From contig NZ_CP089978.1 of the NCBI RefSeq assembly GCF_030674635.1, forward strand, positions 2,046,001 to 2,110,000: 64,000 nucleotides of DNA, written 5' to 3'. The position numbers and the translations under genes are program-made. Every line of letters begins with the position of its first letter. The stretch's first letter is position 1. Shown in pieces: positions 46,878 through 56,080 of the stretch. The notes under the pieces were generated by a model. That model was not told the DNA's origin, did not search any database, and worked only from the letters and a program-made list of their open reading frames with translations. The stretch comes from Moraxella sp. ZY210820. GTDB lineage: Bacteria; Pseudomonadota; Gammaproteobacteria; Pseudomonadales; Moraxellaceae.

Positions 46878-47480
46878 TTATGGACGTTTCGATAACACTT
46901 CATCAACCAAGCCATAGGCTTTTGCGGCTTGTGCTGTCATAAAATTATCACGGTCGGTATCTTTTGCCACACGCTCATAATCTTGACCACTATGCTCTGC
47001 CATTAAACGGTTTAAACGCTCTTTGATATCCAAAATTTCACGGGCATGAATTTCAATATCTGATGCTTGACCACGGAAACCGCCTAATGGCTGATGAATC
47101 ATTACACGTGCATTTTCTAAACAGAAACGTTTACCTTTTGTCCCAGCATTTAACAAAAATGCACCCATTGATGCCGCTTGACCAATACAAATGGTTGAAA
47201 CATCTGGTTTGATAAATTGCATAGTATCATAAATTGCCATACCAGCCGTTACCGAACCACCGGGCGAGTTAATATATAAATGAATATCTTTTTTTGGATC
47301 TTCAGCTTCTAAAAATAATAACTGAGCGACAATCAAATTCGCCATATTATCTTCAACTTCACCAGTTAAAAAAATCACACGCTCACGCAACATACGTGAG
47401 AAAATATCAAACGAACGCTCTCCACGAGAAGACTGTTCAACCACCATTGGCACTAAAGCATTGTGAATATTCATAATCAA
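46878..47480 (-). CDS. clpP: ATP-dependent Clp protease proteolytic subunit
   Basis: The 200-residue serine peptidase has the catalytic triad: serine in [13 protein letters not shown], histidine in [12 protein letters not shown] and aspartate in [10 protein letters not shown]. It forms the double-heptamer chamber of ClpXP. It lies between tig and clpX, the conserved order tig-clpP-clpX. Confidence 0.98.
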   Translation of the reverse strand: MIMNIHNALVPMVVEQSSRGERSFDIFSRMLRERVIFLTGEVEDNMANLIVAQLLFLEAEDPKKDIHLYINSPGGSVTAGMAIYDTMQFIKPDVSTICIGQAASMGAFLLNAGTKGKRFCLENARVMIHQPLGGFRGQASDIEIHAREILDIKERLNRLMAEHSGQDYERVAKDTDRDNFMTAQAAKAYGLVDEVLSKRP

Positions 47481-47546
47481 CCTAAATTTTTTTAAAACTA
47501 TTGAATAATAACATGATAGTAAAATAACAACAACTTAAAAATAGCA

Positions 47547-47572
47547 AAGGTGCAAATTTACATTTACACCTT
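47547..47572 (-). terminator. Candidate terminator after tig
   Basis: An 11-bp stem (47547-47557 with 47562-47572, one wobble pair) closes a GTAA-type loop in the tig-clpP gap. A TTTTT run follows about four bases after the stem on the minus strand. It would partly separate tig from clpPX transcription. Confidence 0.6.
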
Positions 47573-47599
47573 AGCTTGTATTCATCTAAAATAATGAAA

Positions 47600-48934
47600 T
47601 TACATCATTTGACGTGCTTGTTGTTCTTGTAATAACTCTTGATAAGTTACTTTCTTCTCAGTCACTTTCGCACCTGCTAAGATATGATCAACCACTTGGT
47701 CTTCTAATACTACAGCCTCGATTTGAGCACGTTGTTGAGCATCAGTTTTGAAATATTCAACAACTTCTGCTGGGTCTTCATAAGAAGAAGCCACATCTTC
47801 AATAAACGCTTCTACACGAGCTTGATCAACAGTTAAGTTTGCACTATCAATAATTGCACCAACCAATACACCTAATTTGACTGCTTTTTCAGCTTGCTCT
47901 TTAAACATATCATCTGGTAATAAGTTTGCATCAAACGCTTTAGCTGCTTGTGGACCAAATTGTTGTACAAACTGTTGAATCATTTTTTGACGTTGATTTT
48001 GAATTTCTTGAGCAACCATTGCATTTGGTAATTCAACTTCATTAGCAGCCACTAACGCTTCAAATGCATTTGCTTTCACTTGGTTACGTAAGCCATTTTT
48101 CACTTCACGTTCCATATTTTTACGAACGTCAGCTTTTAATTTTTCAATACCCTCTTCTTCAGAAATACCAAATACTTTCAAGAATTCAGCATCAATTTCA
48201 GGTAATTGTGGCTTTTCAACATTTTTCACATTGATTTTGAATTGAGCTAATTTACCAGCCAAGTTTTCAGCTTGATAATCTTCAGGGAAAGTTACATCAA
48301 TTACTTTCTCTTCGCCTTTTTTCATACCGATGATACCATCTTCAAAACCTGGAATCATACGACCTGAACCTAATACAAGTTTAAAGTCTTGTGCTGAACC
48401 GCCTTCAAACTTTTCACCATCGATAGAGCCTTCAAAATCAAAAGTAACTTGCATATCTTTTTTCGCCATACCTTTGGTATCTACCCAAGTTTGACGTTGT
48501 TTTTGCAAGTTTTCAAGCATTGTTTCGACATCTTTGTCTTCAACAGATGTTACTTTACGCTCAATTTCTAAGCTATCAAACGCATTTACCGTTACTTCAG
48601 GATAAACTTCAACCACAGCAGAGAAAACCAAAGCATCATCTTTTGCTTCTAATTTTTCAATATTTGGCATACTTACTGCTTTTACTTGTTGTTGTTCAAT
48701 CGCAGCAAATACCGCATCACGCACCACATCATTGACCACTTCTTGATAAATGCCTGCACCATAATCACGGCGAACCACGTTTACAGGTACTTTACCTGGA
48801 CGGAAACCATTGATTTTAATTGTTTTAGCAGTACGTTTTAAACGAGCTTCAAACTGTTCATTCACTTGGCTAGTTGGTACTGATACATTTAAACGGCGTG
48901 CAATACTTGATACTGCCTCAACTGTAACGTTCAT
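47600..48934 (-). CDS. tig: Trigger factor
   Basis: The 444-residue chaperone starts [19 protein letters not shown]. It carries the ribosome-docking signature [17 protein letters not shown] (contacts uL23), the FKBP-type peptidyl-prolyl isomerase domain (about 150-245, with [17 protein letters not shown]) and the helical C-terminal domain. It ends QQARQMM. The ATG at 48934 matches the family; an in-frame codon at 48946 adds four residues. The gene is first in tig-clpP-clpX. Confidence 0.97.
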   Translation of the reverse strand: MNVTVEAVSSIARRLNVSVPTSQVNEQFEARLKRTAKTIKINGFRPGKVPVNVVRRDYGAGIYQEVVNDVVRDAVFAAIEQQQVKAVSMPNIEKLEAKDDALVFSAVVEVYPEVTVNAFDSLEIERKVTSVEDKDVETMLENLQKQRQTWVDTKGMAKKDMQVTFDFEGSIDGEKFEGGSAQDFKLVLGSGRMIPGFEDGIIGMKKGEEKVIDVTFPEDYQAENLAGKLAQFKINVKNVEKPQLPEIDAEFLKVFGISEEEGIEKLKADVRKNMEREVKNGLRNQVKANAFEALVAANEVELPNAMVAQEIQNQRQKMIQQFVQQFGPQAAKAFDANLLPDDMFKEQAEKAVKLGVLVGAIIDSANLTVDQARVEAFIEDVASSYEDPAEVVEYFKTDAQQRAQIEAVVLEDQVVDHILAGAKVTEKKVTYQELLQEQQARQMM

Positions 48935-49042
48935 AATTTTCCTCAAAACTGATAATAATGTGTATAAACTTGGGAATTATATAATAATTTACCCCATAAT
49001 AACAAATTAATTTTTACAATGTTTTGTATATACAACATCTTT

Positions 49043-49720
49043 TTAAGTGGTTTGCTTCATATTCAACATTGGCTCACCTGCTTTTTGTATAGCACGTTGA
49101 TAAGCCGAATCACGCTCTATCTGCTGTAAATAACGTAAAATATGCGGATAAGCACTTAAATTATAACGTATTTTTGCTCCTAATAAAGCAAAACTCATCA
49201 TAATATCAGCACCTGTTAAATCATCGCCCATCAGCCATGTTTTATCAGACAGTTCTTGGTTAATCATACTTAAATGCAAACGCATTTGTGGATTTAAAAA
49301 TTGCTGATAGGTTTTTTGACTTATTTGACGGGCAATGGGTTTAACAAAAAATGGCATTTTACTATGTTCAACCTTATAAAACACCAATGCCATAATCATA
49401 AACGGCATAAGTGAACCTTCAGCATAATGTAACCAACGTTGATATTGCCAATAATCTTGTTGCTCACGACTACGTCCATATTGACTTTGCCCATAAGTAC
49501 TGATTAAATAATCCACAATTGCACCACTTTCTGTCAAAATCAAATCGCCATCTTGCAAGATTGGTGCTTTACCTAATGGGTGGATTTTTTTCATCTCATC
49601 AGGAGCAAAAATACCCTGACGTTGATATTGCTTTAATTCATATTCTACGCCCAACAGCTCAAGCAACCAAACAATACGAATAGAGCGAGATTGAGCCAAT
49701 GCATATAAGGTAATCATCAC
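49043..49720 (-). CDS. Glutathione S-transferase family protein
   Basis: The 225-residue protein has an N-terminal thioredoxin-like domain (MITLYALAQSRSIRIVWLLE, then GKAPILQDGDLILTESGAIV with the SNAIL-like glutathione-contacting ESGAI). An all-helical C-terminal domain contains WLMGDDLTGADIMMSF. The catalytic residue probably lies in the AQSRSIR turn (serine-type). The substrate is unknown. It lies 110 bp from tig and directly after the first adhesin-like gene. Confidence 0.88.
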   Translation of the reverse strand: MMITLYALAQSRSIRIVWLLELLGVEYELKQYQRQGIFAPDEMKKIHPLGKAPILQDGDLILTESGAIVDYLISTYGQSQYGRSREQQDYWQYQRWLHYAEGSLMPFMIMALVFYKVEHSKMPFFVKPIARQISQKTYQQFLNPQMRLHLSMINQELSDKTWLMGDDLTGADIMMSFALLGAKIRYNLSAYPHILRYLQQIERDSAYQRAIQKAGEPMLNMKQTT

Positions 49721-49726
49721 ATTAAC

Positions 49727-50164
49727 CTATGATTGAGCTGGATATTTATTTGAACAAATAATATCCATAAATGCTTGCCCCATTGATTCAGGAACAGCAG
49801 GTTTCATATCAATCGTTTTTGCTTGTTCAGTAATCGTTTGGTTATCTTTTTTGTTTTGATTTACCGAATATACTAACCCTACAGTTTGTTGGGCACAGTC
49901 AAATTGGTAAAGGCGTAATTTATAATCGCCCACACGTAGACCATCTTTGCTGATGTCATTTTGAATGTGCATTTTAAACCATGCTTGTTGATAAATCGGA
50001 CTGCGTGCATTTTTCTGTACGGTTTTCACACTCGAAGGACTAATAAATACTGCATATTCTGCATTTTTACCAACCCATTCCCAATCACTATTTGCATAGC
50101 ACACAGTCGCTACTACAGATAAAGTAGTCGCCAAGCCAATACGCATTAAAAATTTATCTTTCAT
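49727..50164 (-). CDS. Secreted protein resembling surface-adhesin protein E (paralog 1)
   Basis: The 145-residue protein starts at 50164, where GGAG precedes the ATG; an in-frame codon 48 bases earlier is rejected. A signal peptide ends near CYA-N (residue 25). The mature part follows the pattern W-x-W-V...V-F-I-x-x-x-S-V...Q-x-W-F-K...G-D-Y-K-L-R-L-Y-x-F-D-C, shared by two neighbours and resembling the Haemophilus surface-adhesin protein E fold. Two cysteines (in QFDCAQQ and DIICSNK) could form a disulfide. It is one of three tandem paralogs; the role is inferred. Confidence 0.6.
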   Translation of the reverse strand: MKDKFLMRIGLATTLSVVATVCYANSDWEWVGKNAEYAVFISPSSVKTVQKNARSPIYQQAWFKMHIQNDISKDGLRVGDYKLRLYQFDCAQQTVGLVYSVNQNKKDNQTITEQAKTIDMKPAVPESMGQAFMDIICSNKYPAQS

Positions 50165-50276
50165 GGGGTTAATCTCCACATTCAATATAATCTTAAGATA
50201 TTGATAATCCAATAAGTTTCAATAAAAGCAAAACAATTTTTGTCTCACAATGCATATAAGCATCTTATATCAAAGC

Positions 50277-51134
50277 TTAATTTTTAGTCGTTGCAGGACT
50301 CACCACTTTTTTCACGGCTTCTTTGGTTTGTGTTGCTTTTTGAGTGGTCTTTTCTACAGTTTTCTCTGCAGTTTTTTGCACCGCTTTTTGTGCCTGTGTT
50401 GCTTTTTGCGTTACTGTAGTTTTAGCCTCAGCAACCTTTTGACTTACATTCGCTGTATTTGCGGTCTTTTTCGCTTGCTCTACTTTTTGGCTTACTGCTG
50501 TTTTGGTATCAGTAACTTTTTTTGCTACATTCTCTTTGGCTTGTTTTGCACTATCTTTCACTTGATTTTTACTATCTGTTGCAGTTGCTTTGGCTTTGGT
50601 CGCACTATTTTCCACTGCAGTTTTCGCTTTATTTGCAGTAGTCGTTACCTTTTGAGTCGTTTCTTTCATTTCTTGTTTTACAACATTCACTTTTTCAGTA
50701 ACGACTTGTTTCATACTTTTTTGTGGATAACGACCATCACAGACTGCAAGTAACGCATTTTCTTCAATACTATCTGGTAACACAATTTGCTGTTGTGCAT
50801 ATTCAAACATACCACTATTGATAATATCACCATTTTTACGATAATCAACATAGCTTAAAATACTTGATGTCGCTTGCTGACAATCAAAACGCCATAAAGC
50901 TTGGGTATAATCACCTTTCACCATATCATCTGCTAAACTATCTTGTAATTTAATGGTTTTAATCCATGTTTGTTTAAATGGTTTTTGCTCAATTTCCACT
51001 TCTCGCACTTGGTCGATATTAACCAAAATATCACTTGTTTCAGTCGATTTTAAATGCACCCATTGCTCAGCATAAACCATACTAGTGAAGCTAAACAATG
51101 CCATACCTGCCATCATTAATTTACATAATTTCAT
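50277..51134 (-). CDS. Secreted protein E-like domain with long Lys/Ala/Thr-rich tail (paralog 2)
   Basis: The 285-residue protein has a signal peptide (MKLCKLMMAGMALFSFTSMVYA) and a protein E-like domain (about 23-150, EQWVHLKS...GDYTQALWRFDC). A tail of about 130 residues (about 155-285) follows, made of Lys, Ala, Thr, Gln and Val repeats such as TQKVTTTANKAKTAVENSA. This tail is predicted to be helical with an 11-residue-like periodicity, similar to LEA or histone-H1-like regions. The other two paralogs lack it. The start at 51134 is supported by AGGA upstream. The tail may bind cell wall, nucleic acid or another protein. Confidence 0.6.
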   Translation of the reverse strand: MKLCKLMMAGMALFSFTSMVYAEQWVHLKSTETSDILVNIDQVREVEIEQKPFKQTWIKTIKLQDSLADDMVKGDYTQALWRFDCQQATSSILSYVDYRKNGDIINSGMFEYAQQQIVLPDSIEENALLAVCDGRYPQKSMKQVVTEKVNVVKQEMKETTQKVTTTANKAKTAVENSATKAKATATDSKNQVKDSAKQAKENVAKKVTDTKTAVSQKVEQAKKTANTANVSQKVAEAKTTVTQKATQAQKAVQKTAEKTVEKTTQKATQTKEAVKKVVSPATTKN

Positions 51135-51217
51135 CTGATTATTTCCTATAGCAAAAGAGATGAATGCATTCTCATTCATCCCTTTCATTTATTTAAACAT
51201 TGATGATATAACCTATA

Positions 51218-51679
51218 TCATACACACATACTGTTAAATATTGCTTGACCTGCTGTAGCAGGAATTACATTACGCATATATACTGGTGCGTGATATTGAC
51301 CTTTAAAGATATTTGTTTTGGTATATTGTAATGACTTTATTCGTGTAATTTGAAAAGTTTCACAATTAGCACGCCATAAATCTAAAGCATAATCGCCAAC
51401 CCCAATATCATCAAGCTGATTAATATCATTGCTAATTTCACGTTTAAACCATGCTTGTTTATATTGTTTACCAAAAAAAGTTTGTACGGTATGCACTGAA
51501 TTTGTATCTACCCATAATTTAAATTCATTATTTGCAATTTCAATATATCGCCAATTTGGGTAACTACTCACAGATGGATTAGTCGTTACCTGCGGCTGAA
51601 AAGTATTTGCAAAACTCGTTGTTGCGACCATACACATAGCCACAAATGCAAAAGGCTTTAAAAGTTTCAATATATTCAC
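51218..51679 (-). CDS. Secreted protein resembling surface-adhesin protein E (paralog 3)
   Basis: The 153-residue protein has a signal peptide ending near SFA-N (residue 25). The pattern NWRYIEIANNEFKLWVDTNSVHTVQ...QAWFKREISND...GDYALDLWRANCE matches the two downstream paralogs. Cysteines in RANCETF and NSMCV may pair. It is the first of three tandem genes and is followed by the copy with the long tail after 83 bp. Function is unknown; a surface or periplasmic binding role is inferred from the fold resemblance. Confidence 0.6.
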   Translation of the reverse strand: MNILKLLKPFAFVAMCMVATTSFANTFQPQVTTNPSVSSYPNWRYIEIANNEFKLWVDTNSVHTVQTFFGKQYKQAWFKREISNDINQLDDIGVGDYALDLWRANCETFQITRIKSLQYTKTNIFKGQYHAPVYMRNVIPATAGQAIFNSMCV

Positions 51680-51801
51680 CCTGAAATAATATTACATTTT
51701 GTAGTATTATGCTAAAAAATAGACATTTCGTCAATGCTATTCTTGTGAGCAAAGCGTGATTTGATATGCAAAATACTCATATAAACCATGCAATTCCATA
51801 C

Positions 51802-54663
51802 TTATTTATGCATACGATTTAAAGCCTGTACTGCCTGTTCTACATTGCTCATCGCCTGTTTCAACTGTATAAATCGTTGTTGTACTTGTTGAGCAAACTC
51901 ATCATCAGCACGGCGTTGTTGCTTGCGTAATTGGCTAACAAATTGTTCAAATTCCCCTGTTATCTGTTGTAATTGTGGAGTTCCCACATAATGTGTTGCC
52001 CCATAAATACGATGTAAAATCTGCTCTAATTGTGGAAAATCTTCCAACTCAATTAACTCTGCAATCTCATTTTGTTCTTGTACAAAATTAGCCACCAGCA
52101 TATTGAGTAAATTTAAGGCTAAATCTTCTTTTTGTGCTGATAATTTCAAACTCATTGACCAATCTAATATCTGCGATGAAGCATAAGTCTCTAATTTTGA
52201 CGATGTTTGTTCCATCATAAGCATATCTGTTGGCATAATATTGACCTGTGCTTGTCCAATATTCGTCCATTTGCGTAAAATATGTAATAATTCATCAAGT
52301 TGTACTGGTTTAACCAATTCATCACTCATGCCACACTCACGCAATTTCAGTTGCTCATCAGCCAATAAATACGCCGATAATGCAACTATTGGCATTTTTA
52401 TAGGCTCATCTAGGGTTTGCTCTAAGGAACGAATGGCTCGAGTGGTATCAAAGCCTGACATGATTGGCATTTGAATATCCATAAAAATTAAATCAAATAA
52501 TGGTTGTTGTTGTTCAATACGTTGCTCTATTAAATTAAGTGCATCTTGTCCACTATTGACCTTAACCAATTGAATATTAAACTCTTGCAACAAGGCTTCT
52601 AATACCAGTAAATTCACCATATGGTCATCTACCGCTAAAATATGTAAATGCTGACCATTTAACTGATAAGTCGATATTTCACGACTACATTGTTTGCATT
52701 CAAATAATTTACCCAAAGCCTGACGATAAATCGGTTGTGCTAAAACTGAAACACGATAACGTTTTAACAAATCCATATCCATCGACAATTGCTCTCCATA
52801 AACAGCGACTTCACCTTGATAACGCTCACGAATTTGTGGCAAAATCAAGTGCATTTGTGAGCTATAATCTAAAATAACCCATTGATTTGGATTATTATTT
52901 TTTTCCTTTAATAAAGCAAAGAAATCTAAAGCAGAACCTACTTCCTGATAGCTAATTCTTTCTTCATCTAAATAATAACGTAATACACTCGCCGTTGCAG
53001 GGTTTTGTAAATAATATAAAACCCGTATATCTCGCCAACGTGGTATATCAATTTGTGGTACTATATCCGCTTGAAATTGAGCCGTAAACCAAAAAGTTGT
53101 ACCTTTGTTATTAATTGCATGGTCTTGGTTATCATAAAAACCAATATCACCCTGCATTAATAGCGTTAATCGTTTAGCAATGGCTAAACCTAAACCCGTA
53201 CCACCATATTGACGAGTAATCGATGTATCAGCCTGATTAAATGAATCAAATAATTTACGTTTATCTTGCCCTTGAATGCCAATACCGCTATCTTGTACAC
53301 TAAAATGCAACATATAATTCGCTTGTTGTTTCTTTTCCACACGTACACGAATAATAATTTCACCATCTGGAGTAAATTTAATTGCATTGGATACTAAATT
53401 GGTTAAAATTTGTTTGAAACGTAATTCATCCCCTTTAACCAAAGTTGGCACATCAAATGGATAATAAAAAATAAGTTGTAAATTTTTTTGTGTTGCTAAA
53501 GGCGATAACATATCCAGTGCATCATACATCGCATTTTCTAAATTAAACCAATCTAAATCAAGATGTAATTTACCTGCCTCAATTTTAGAATAATCCAAAA
53601 CATCATTAATCAACGCCAATAAATGTGATGATGACTTTTTAATGGTTTCCAAATATAAACGTTGTTCTGCTCCCAACTGTTTTTGACGTAATAATAATTG
53701 TACAAAACCTTCAATACTATTCAATGGTGTACGCAACTCATGACTAATATTAGCTAAGAATATCGATTTAGATTGATTAATAGATATGACTGATTTAAGC
53801 TGATGTTGATATTTAGCCAAATCCATTTCCATATCATCTAATAAACGGCGTGTATCATCTTCCGTTTCTTGTACATAGATACGTAGTTCCGCAAAATTTT
53901 TCTGTAAACGTTTTAAAAAACTAAAAATATCTTGTTGTAAATCCCATAATTCACCTGAACTATGTACCAATTTATAATCAGCCAAATTTTCACTGGTCAA
54001 ACGCTGTATTTGTAAACGGATTTTATAGATAGGATTTAACCAATGTCGTGCATAGAAAAAAAGCGTAAAAAAGATAAATAGTAAAATAAAGAAAATAGTG
54101 ATTGTTAAATTTAAAATTACTCGATATTGTACAACATATAATTCTTCTTTATCGACTTCAATCACAAGCCAAGTATCAGGCAATTGTGAAATATCACTTA
54201 AAGAAAACGCATAAAAATGTCGTCCATCTACTTCTATTAAATCTAAAGTGCGTGCAGTTTGGATATGTTGTGCTGATTTTTTTAAATAAGAATAAAAATA
54301 AAAATTATCTTGCACATTTAAAGGCTCACCCAAATGTACATTGTCTTTATCACTGATCCATTGTACCGATAAAATATTTTTTTCAGCTAATAAATACTGT
54401 AAAAAGTATTCAATATCTTTTGTATCTAAATTATTATAACCACGTTCACCAAGTTCTTGTTCAATCTGTTTACGAGTTTGCAATAAAATCGTGTACATTA
54501 CATGACGTTGTTGCGAAAAATAATTCTGCGTAACTTCACTATAAATTATCCACGTTCCTGCTATCATTAAAATCGAAATAGGAATAATAATCAAAGCAAT
54601 TAATTGTCCATGTGCTTGATTAAGATAAAATATTTTTAATATTTGTTGCATAAAATGACGCAT
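51802..54663 (-). CDS. gacS: Hybrid sensor histidine kinase, GacS/BarA type
   Basis: The 953-residue protein has two N-terminal membrane helices (about 20-40 and 184-205) around a periplasmic sensor and a HAMP-like region. The HisKA domain has SHELRTPLNSIEGF (His308). The ATPase domain has NLVSNAIKFTP, DSGIGI and GGTGLGLAI. A degenerate receiver follows (about 545-650, VILDYSS but no acidic pair). A full receiver has AVDD at 677-680 and phosphoacceptor Asp729 in MDIQMPIMSG. The Hpt domain has His884 in LHRIYGATHYVG. This layout is GacS/BarA, which controls CsrA-antagonist sRNAs through GacA. An ATG four codons downstream is an alternative start. Confidence 0.85.
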   Translation of the reverse strand: MRHFMQQILKIFYLNQAHGQLIALIIIPISILMIAGTWIIYSEVTQNYFSQQRHVMYTILLQTRKQIEQELGERGYNNLDTKDIEYFLQYLLAEKNILSVQWISDKDNVHLGEPLNVQDNFYFYSYLKKSAQHIQTARTLDLIEVDGRHFYAFSLSDISQLPDTWLVIEVDKEELYVVQYRVILNLTITIFFILLFIFFTLFFYARHWLNPIYKIRLQIQRLTSENLADYKLVHSSGELWDLQQDIFSFLKRLQKNFAELRIYVQETEDDTRRLLDDMEMDLAKYQHQLKSVISINQSKSIFLANISHELRTPLNSIEGFVQLLLRQKQLGAEQRLYLETIKKSSSHLLALINDVLDYSKIEAGKLHLDLDWFNLENAMYDALDMLSPLATQKNLQLIFYYPFDVPTLVKGDELRFKQILTNLVSNAIKFTPDGEIIIRVRVEKKQQANYMLHFSVQDSGIGIQGQDKRKLFDSFNQADTSITRQYGGTGLGLAIAKRLTLLMQGDIGFYDNQDHAINNKGTTFWFTAQFQADIVPQIDIPRWRDIRVLYYLQNPATASVLRYYLDEERISYQEVGSALDFFALLKEKNNNPNQWVILDYSSQMHLILPQIRERYQGEVAVYGEQLSMDMDLLKRYRVSVLAQPIYRQALGKLFECKQCSREISTYQLNGQHLHILAVDDHMVNLLVLEALLQEFNIQLVKVNSGQDALNLIEQRIEQQQPLFDLIFMDIQMPIMSGFDTTRAIRSLEQTLDEPIKMPIVALSAYLLADEQLKLRECGMSDELVKPVQLDELLHILRKWTNIGQAQVNIMPTDMLMMEQTSSKLETYASSQILDWSMSLKLSAQKEDLALNLLNMLVANFVQEQNEIAELIELEDFPQLEQILHRIYGATHYVGTPQLQQITGEFEQFVSQLRKQQRRADDEFAQQVQQRFIQLKQAMSNVEQAVQALNRMHK

Positions 54664-54785
54664 AAATAAAATAAAATCATAAAATAGTGATTATCATAAC
54701 TTATGCATTATAACAAAACTAAAGCTATTATCGCTATGGCTATACTCAAACAAATTAAAAAGTGCGACAAATTTGTTTTTGGGTG

Positions 54786-54848
54786 TAAGGTACGTACCAC
54801 GCATCATTAAAAGAACTTAACCCAAAACGGTGCGTTATACGCACCTTA
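54786..54848. repeat. REP-like inverted pair
   Basis: TAAGGTACGTACCACGCATC (54786-54805) and the reverse complement of 54829-54848 agree at all but four of 20 positions. The right arm contains the palindrome GGTGCGTTATACGCACC. A related TAAGG...CCTTA palindrome occurs near 27582-27605 upstream of gbsR. This looks like a small extragenic palindrome family. Confidence 0.45.
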
Positions 54849-54968
54849 TAATTTGTGGTAGTTTTTGAGTTCTGTTGGTATAAAATCAATACATTAACAT
54901 CATGATTTATTTTGACATCGAAATTTTAGATTTACATTATTATTAAAAAATTTACATTATCAAATAAA

Positions 54969-54987
54969 AATAATTATCAATTATATC
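54969..54987. promoter_or_regulatory. Weak Fur-box-like site upstream of the DUF4198 gene
   Basis: AATAATTATCAATTATATC matches the Fur consensus at 13 of 19 positions. It lies about 50 bp before the ATG. The A/T-rich background makes this tentative. Confidence 0.35.
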
Positions 54988-55035
54988 AAAAATACGCTAT
55001 AATTTAATTACTATTATTGTAATTGGATATTTCCC

Positions 55036-55836
55036 ATGAAAAAATCTGTTGCTCTCTTAGCATTAATATGTTCAACAGCAAGTTTTGCACATGAACCATT
55101 TCTAACACCATCTGCTTATATAACTGAAAATAAACAAATTCCTGTATTAGCTTCTTATACAGAAGAAATGCTGATACCTGAATATGCAATGAAAGATGTT
55201 AAATCTTTTCAAATGATTGACCCAAAACAAAACAAGCATGAATTAGAAACATCAATGATTAAATCAGCAACTTTCGCGAATTTAGAATTGAAAGAGCAAG
55301 GAACTTATACTGTTTCTACCCGTGCTAACTATCCTTTAAAATATGTTTATCATGATAAAAAATGGAAAAAATTGTATGATACGCCTGCTGACAAAGCAAA
55401 ACCTCTTGCTGAACGTGATTACATGATTCCAAGTGATTTTAAAAAAGCACCACAAACTGTTGATGTTACACGTCATTGGTTAATTCAAAGTTTCGTTACT
55501 AAAGAGAAAATTTCAGATGTACAAACTGTTGCCGATTATCCTTTAAATGTAACGTTTACTCAACATCCGAATCAACTTAAAGCCAACCAAAGTGTTACAT
55601 TAACTGTAACGCAAGACAAACAACCTATACTGAGCCAAGTTGAAGTCCATACAAAAGGCACTTCACATCAAAAAGCTCTTCTTGAATCACAAACTAACGC
55701 TCTAGGACAAGTCAATATCACTTTCCCTAAAGCAGGTGAATATGTCATTACAGTCCATCAACCTTTTGATGAAAACTCAAAGCACAAACCAACTGACCAA
55801 CATTATGTCATTACTACTGTGCAAGTAACTGAATAA
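55036..55836 (+). CDS. DUF4198 periplasmic protein
   Basis: The 266-residue protein has a signal peptide (MKKSVALLALICSTASFA, cleavage before HEP) and starts the mature part HEPFLTPSAY. This and the two beta-sandwich halves (SYTEEMLIPEYAMKDVKSF; YPLNVTFTQHPNQLKANQSV) fit DUF4198 (PF10670), a family of metal-linked periplasmic proteins. The N-terminal His may bind metal. It is next to TonB-dependent receptors and a Fur-like site, suggesting a role in metal uptake. Ligand unknown. Confidence 0.75.
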   Translation: MKKSVALLALICSTASFAHEPFLTPSAYITENKQIPVLASYTEEMLIPEYAMKDVKSFQMIDPKQNKHELETSMIKSATFANLELKEQGTYTVSTRANYPLKYVYHDKKWKKLYDTPADKAKPLAERDYMIPSDFKKAPQTVDVTRHWLIQSFVTKEKISDVQTVADYPLNVTFTQHPNQLKANQSVTLTVTQDKQPILSQVEVHTKGTSHQKALLESQTNALGQVNITFPKAGEYVITVHQPFDENSKHKPTDQHYVITTVQVTE

Positions 55837-55989
55837 TTGGGGTAACGGTCTAAAAATTATGCTGATTAGATTTACCATGCAAATTTATATAGCAAACAGT
55901 ATTCTTTCTCCAGTATATTTTTAGACCACATTAAATCACAATAGGTATTCATAATGACTGTAATCATGAATACCTTTTTACTTTATAAC

Positions 55990-56073
55990 CATTCTCAACA
56001 ATATAAGTTATTAATTTTATCTAGGGTGAATTAATTCACCCATACACCATTAAATATTCTAAAGAATATCAAT
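55990..56073 (+). repeat. MITE-like repeat, decayed copy D
   Basis: CATTCTCAAC starts this stretch in the same orientation as copy A. The central hairpin is GGGTGAATTAATTCACCC (56024-56041). The far end with TTGAGAATG is missing and the sequence has diverged. The rest of the 244-bp gap between the DUF4198 and receptor genes shows no gene. Confidence 0.55.
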
Positions 56074-56080
56074 AGCCAAA

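Larger units (their letters stand above)
54664..55035. other. Intergenic region between gacS and the DUF4198 gene
   Basis: This 372-bp divergent gap holds the gacS promoter region, a REP-like inverted pair (54786-54848) and a Fur-box-like site near 54969. The remaining sequence is A/T-rich with no ORF of note. No strong -35/-10 pair stood out for gacS. Confidence 0.4.

Noticed and set aside
50250..50753. A 167-residue Cys/Phe-rich plus-strand ORF
   Set aside because: It is the antisense shadow of the Lys/Thr/Ala-rich tail of the protein encoded at 50277-51134. Its composition is a by-product of that repeat, and it has no signal, motif or ribosome binding site.
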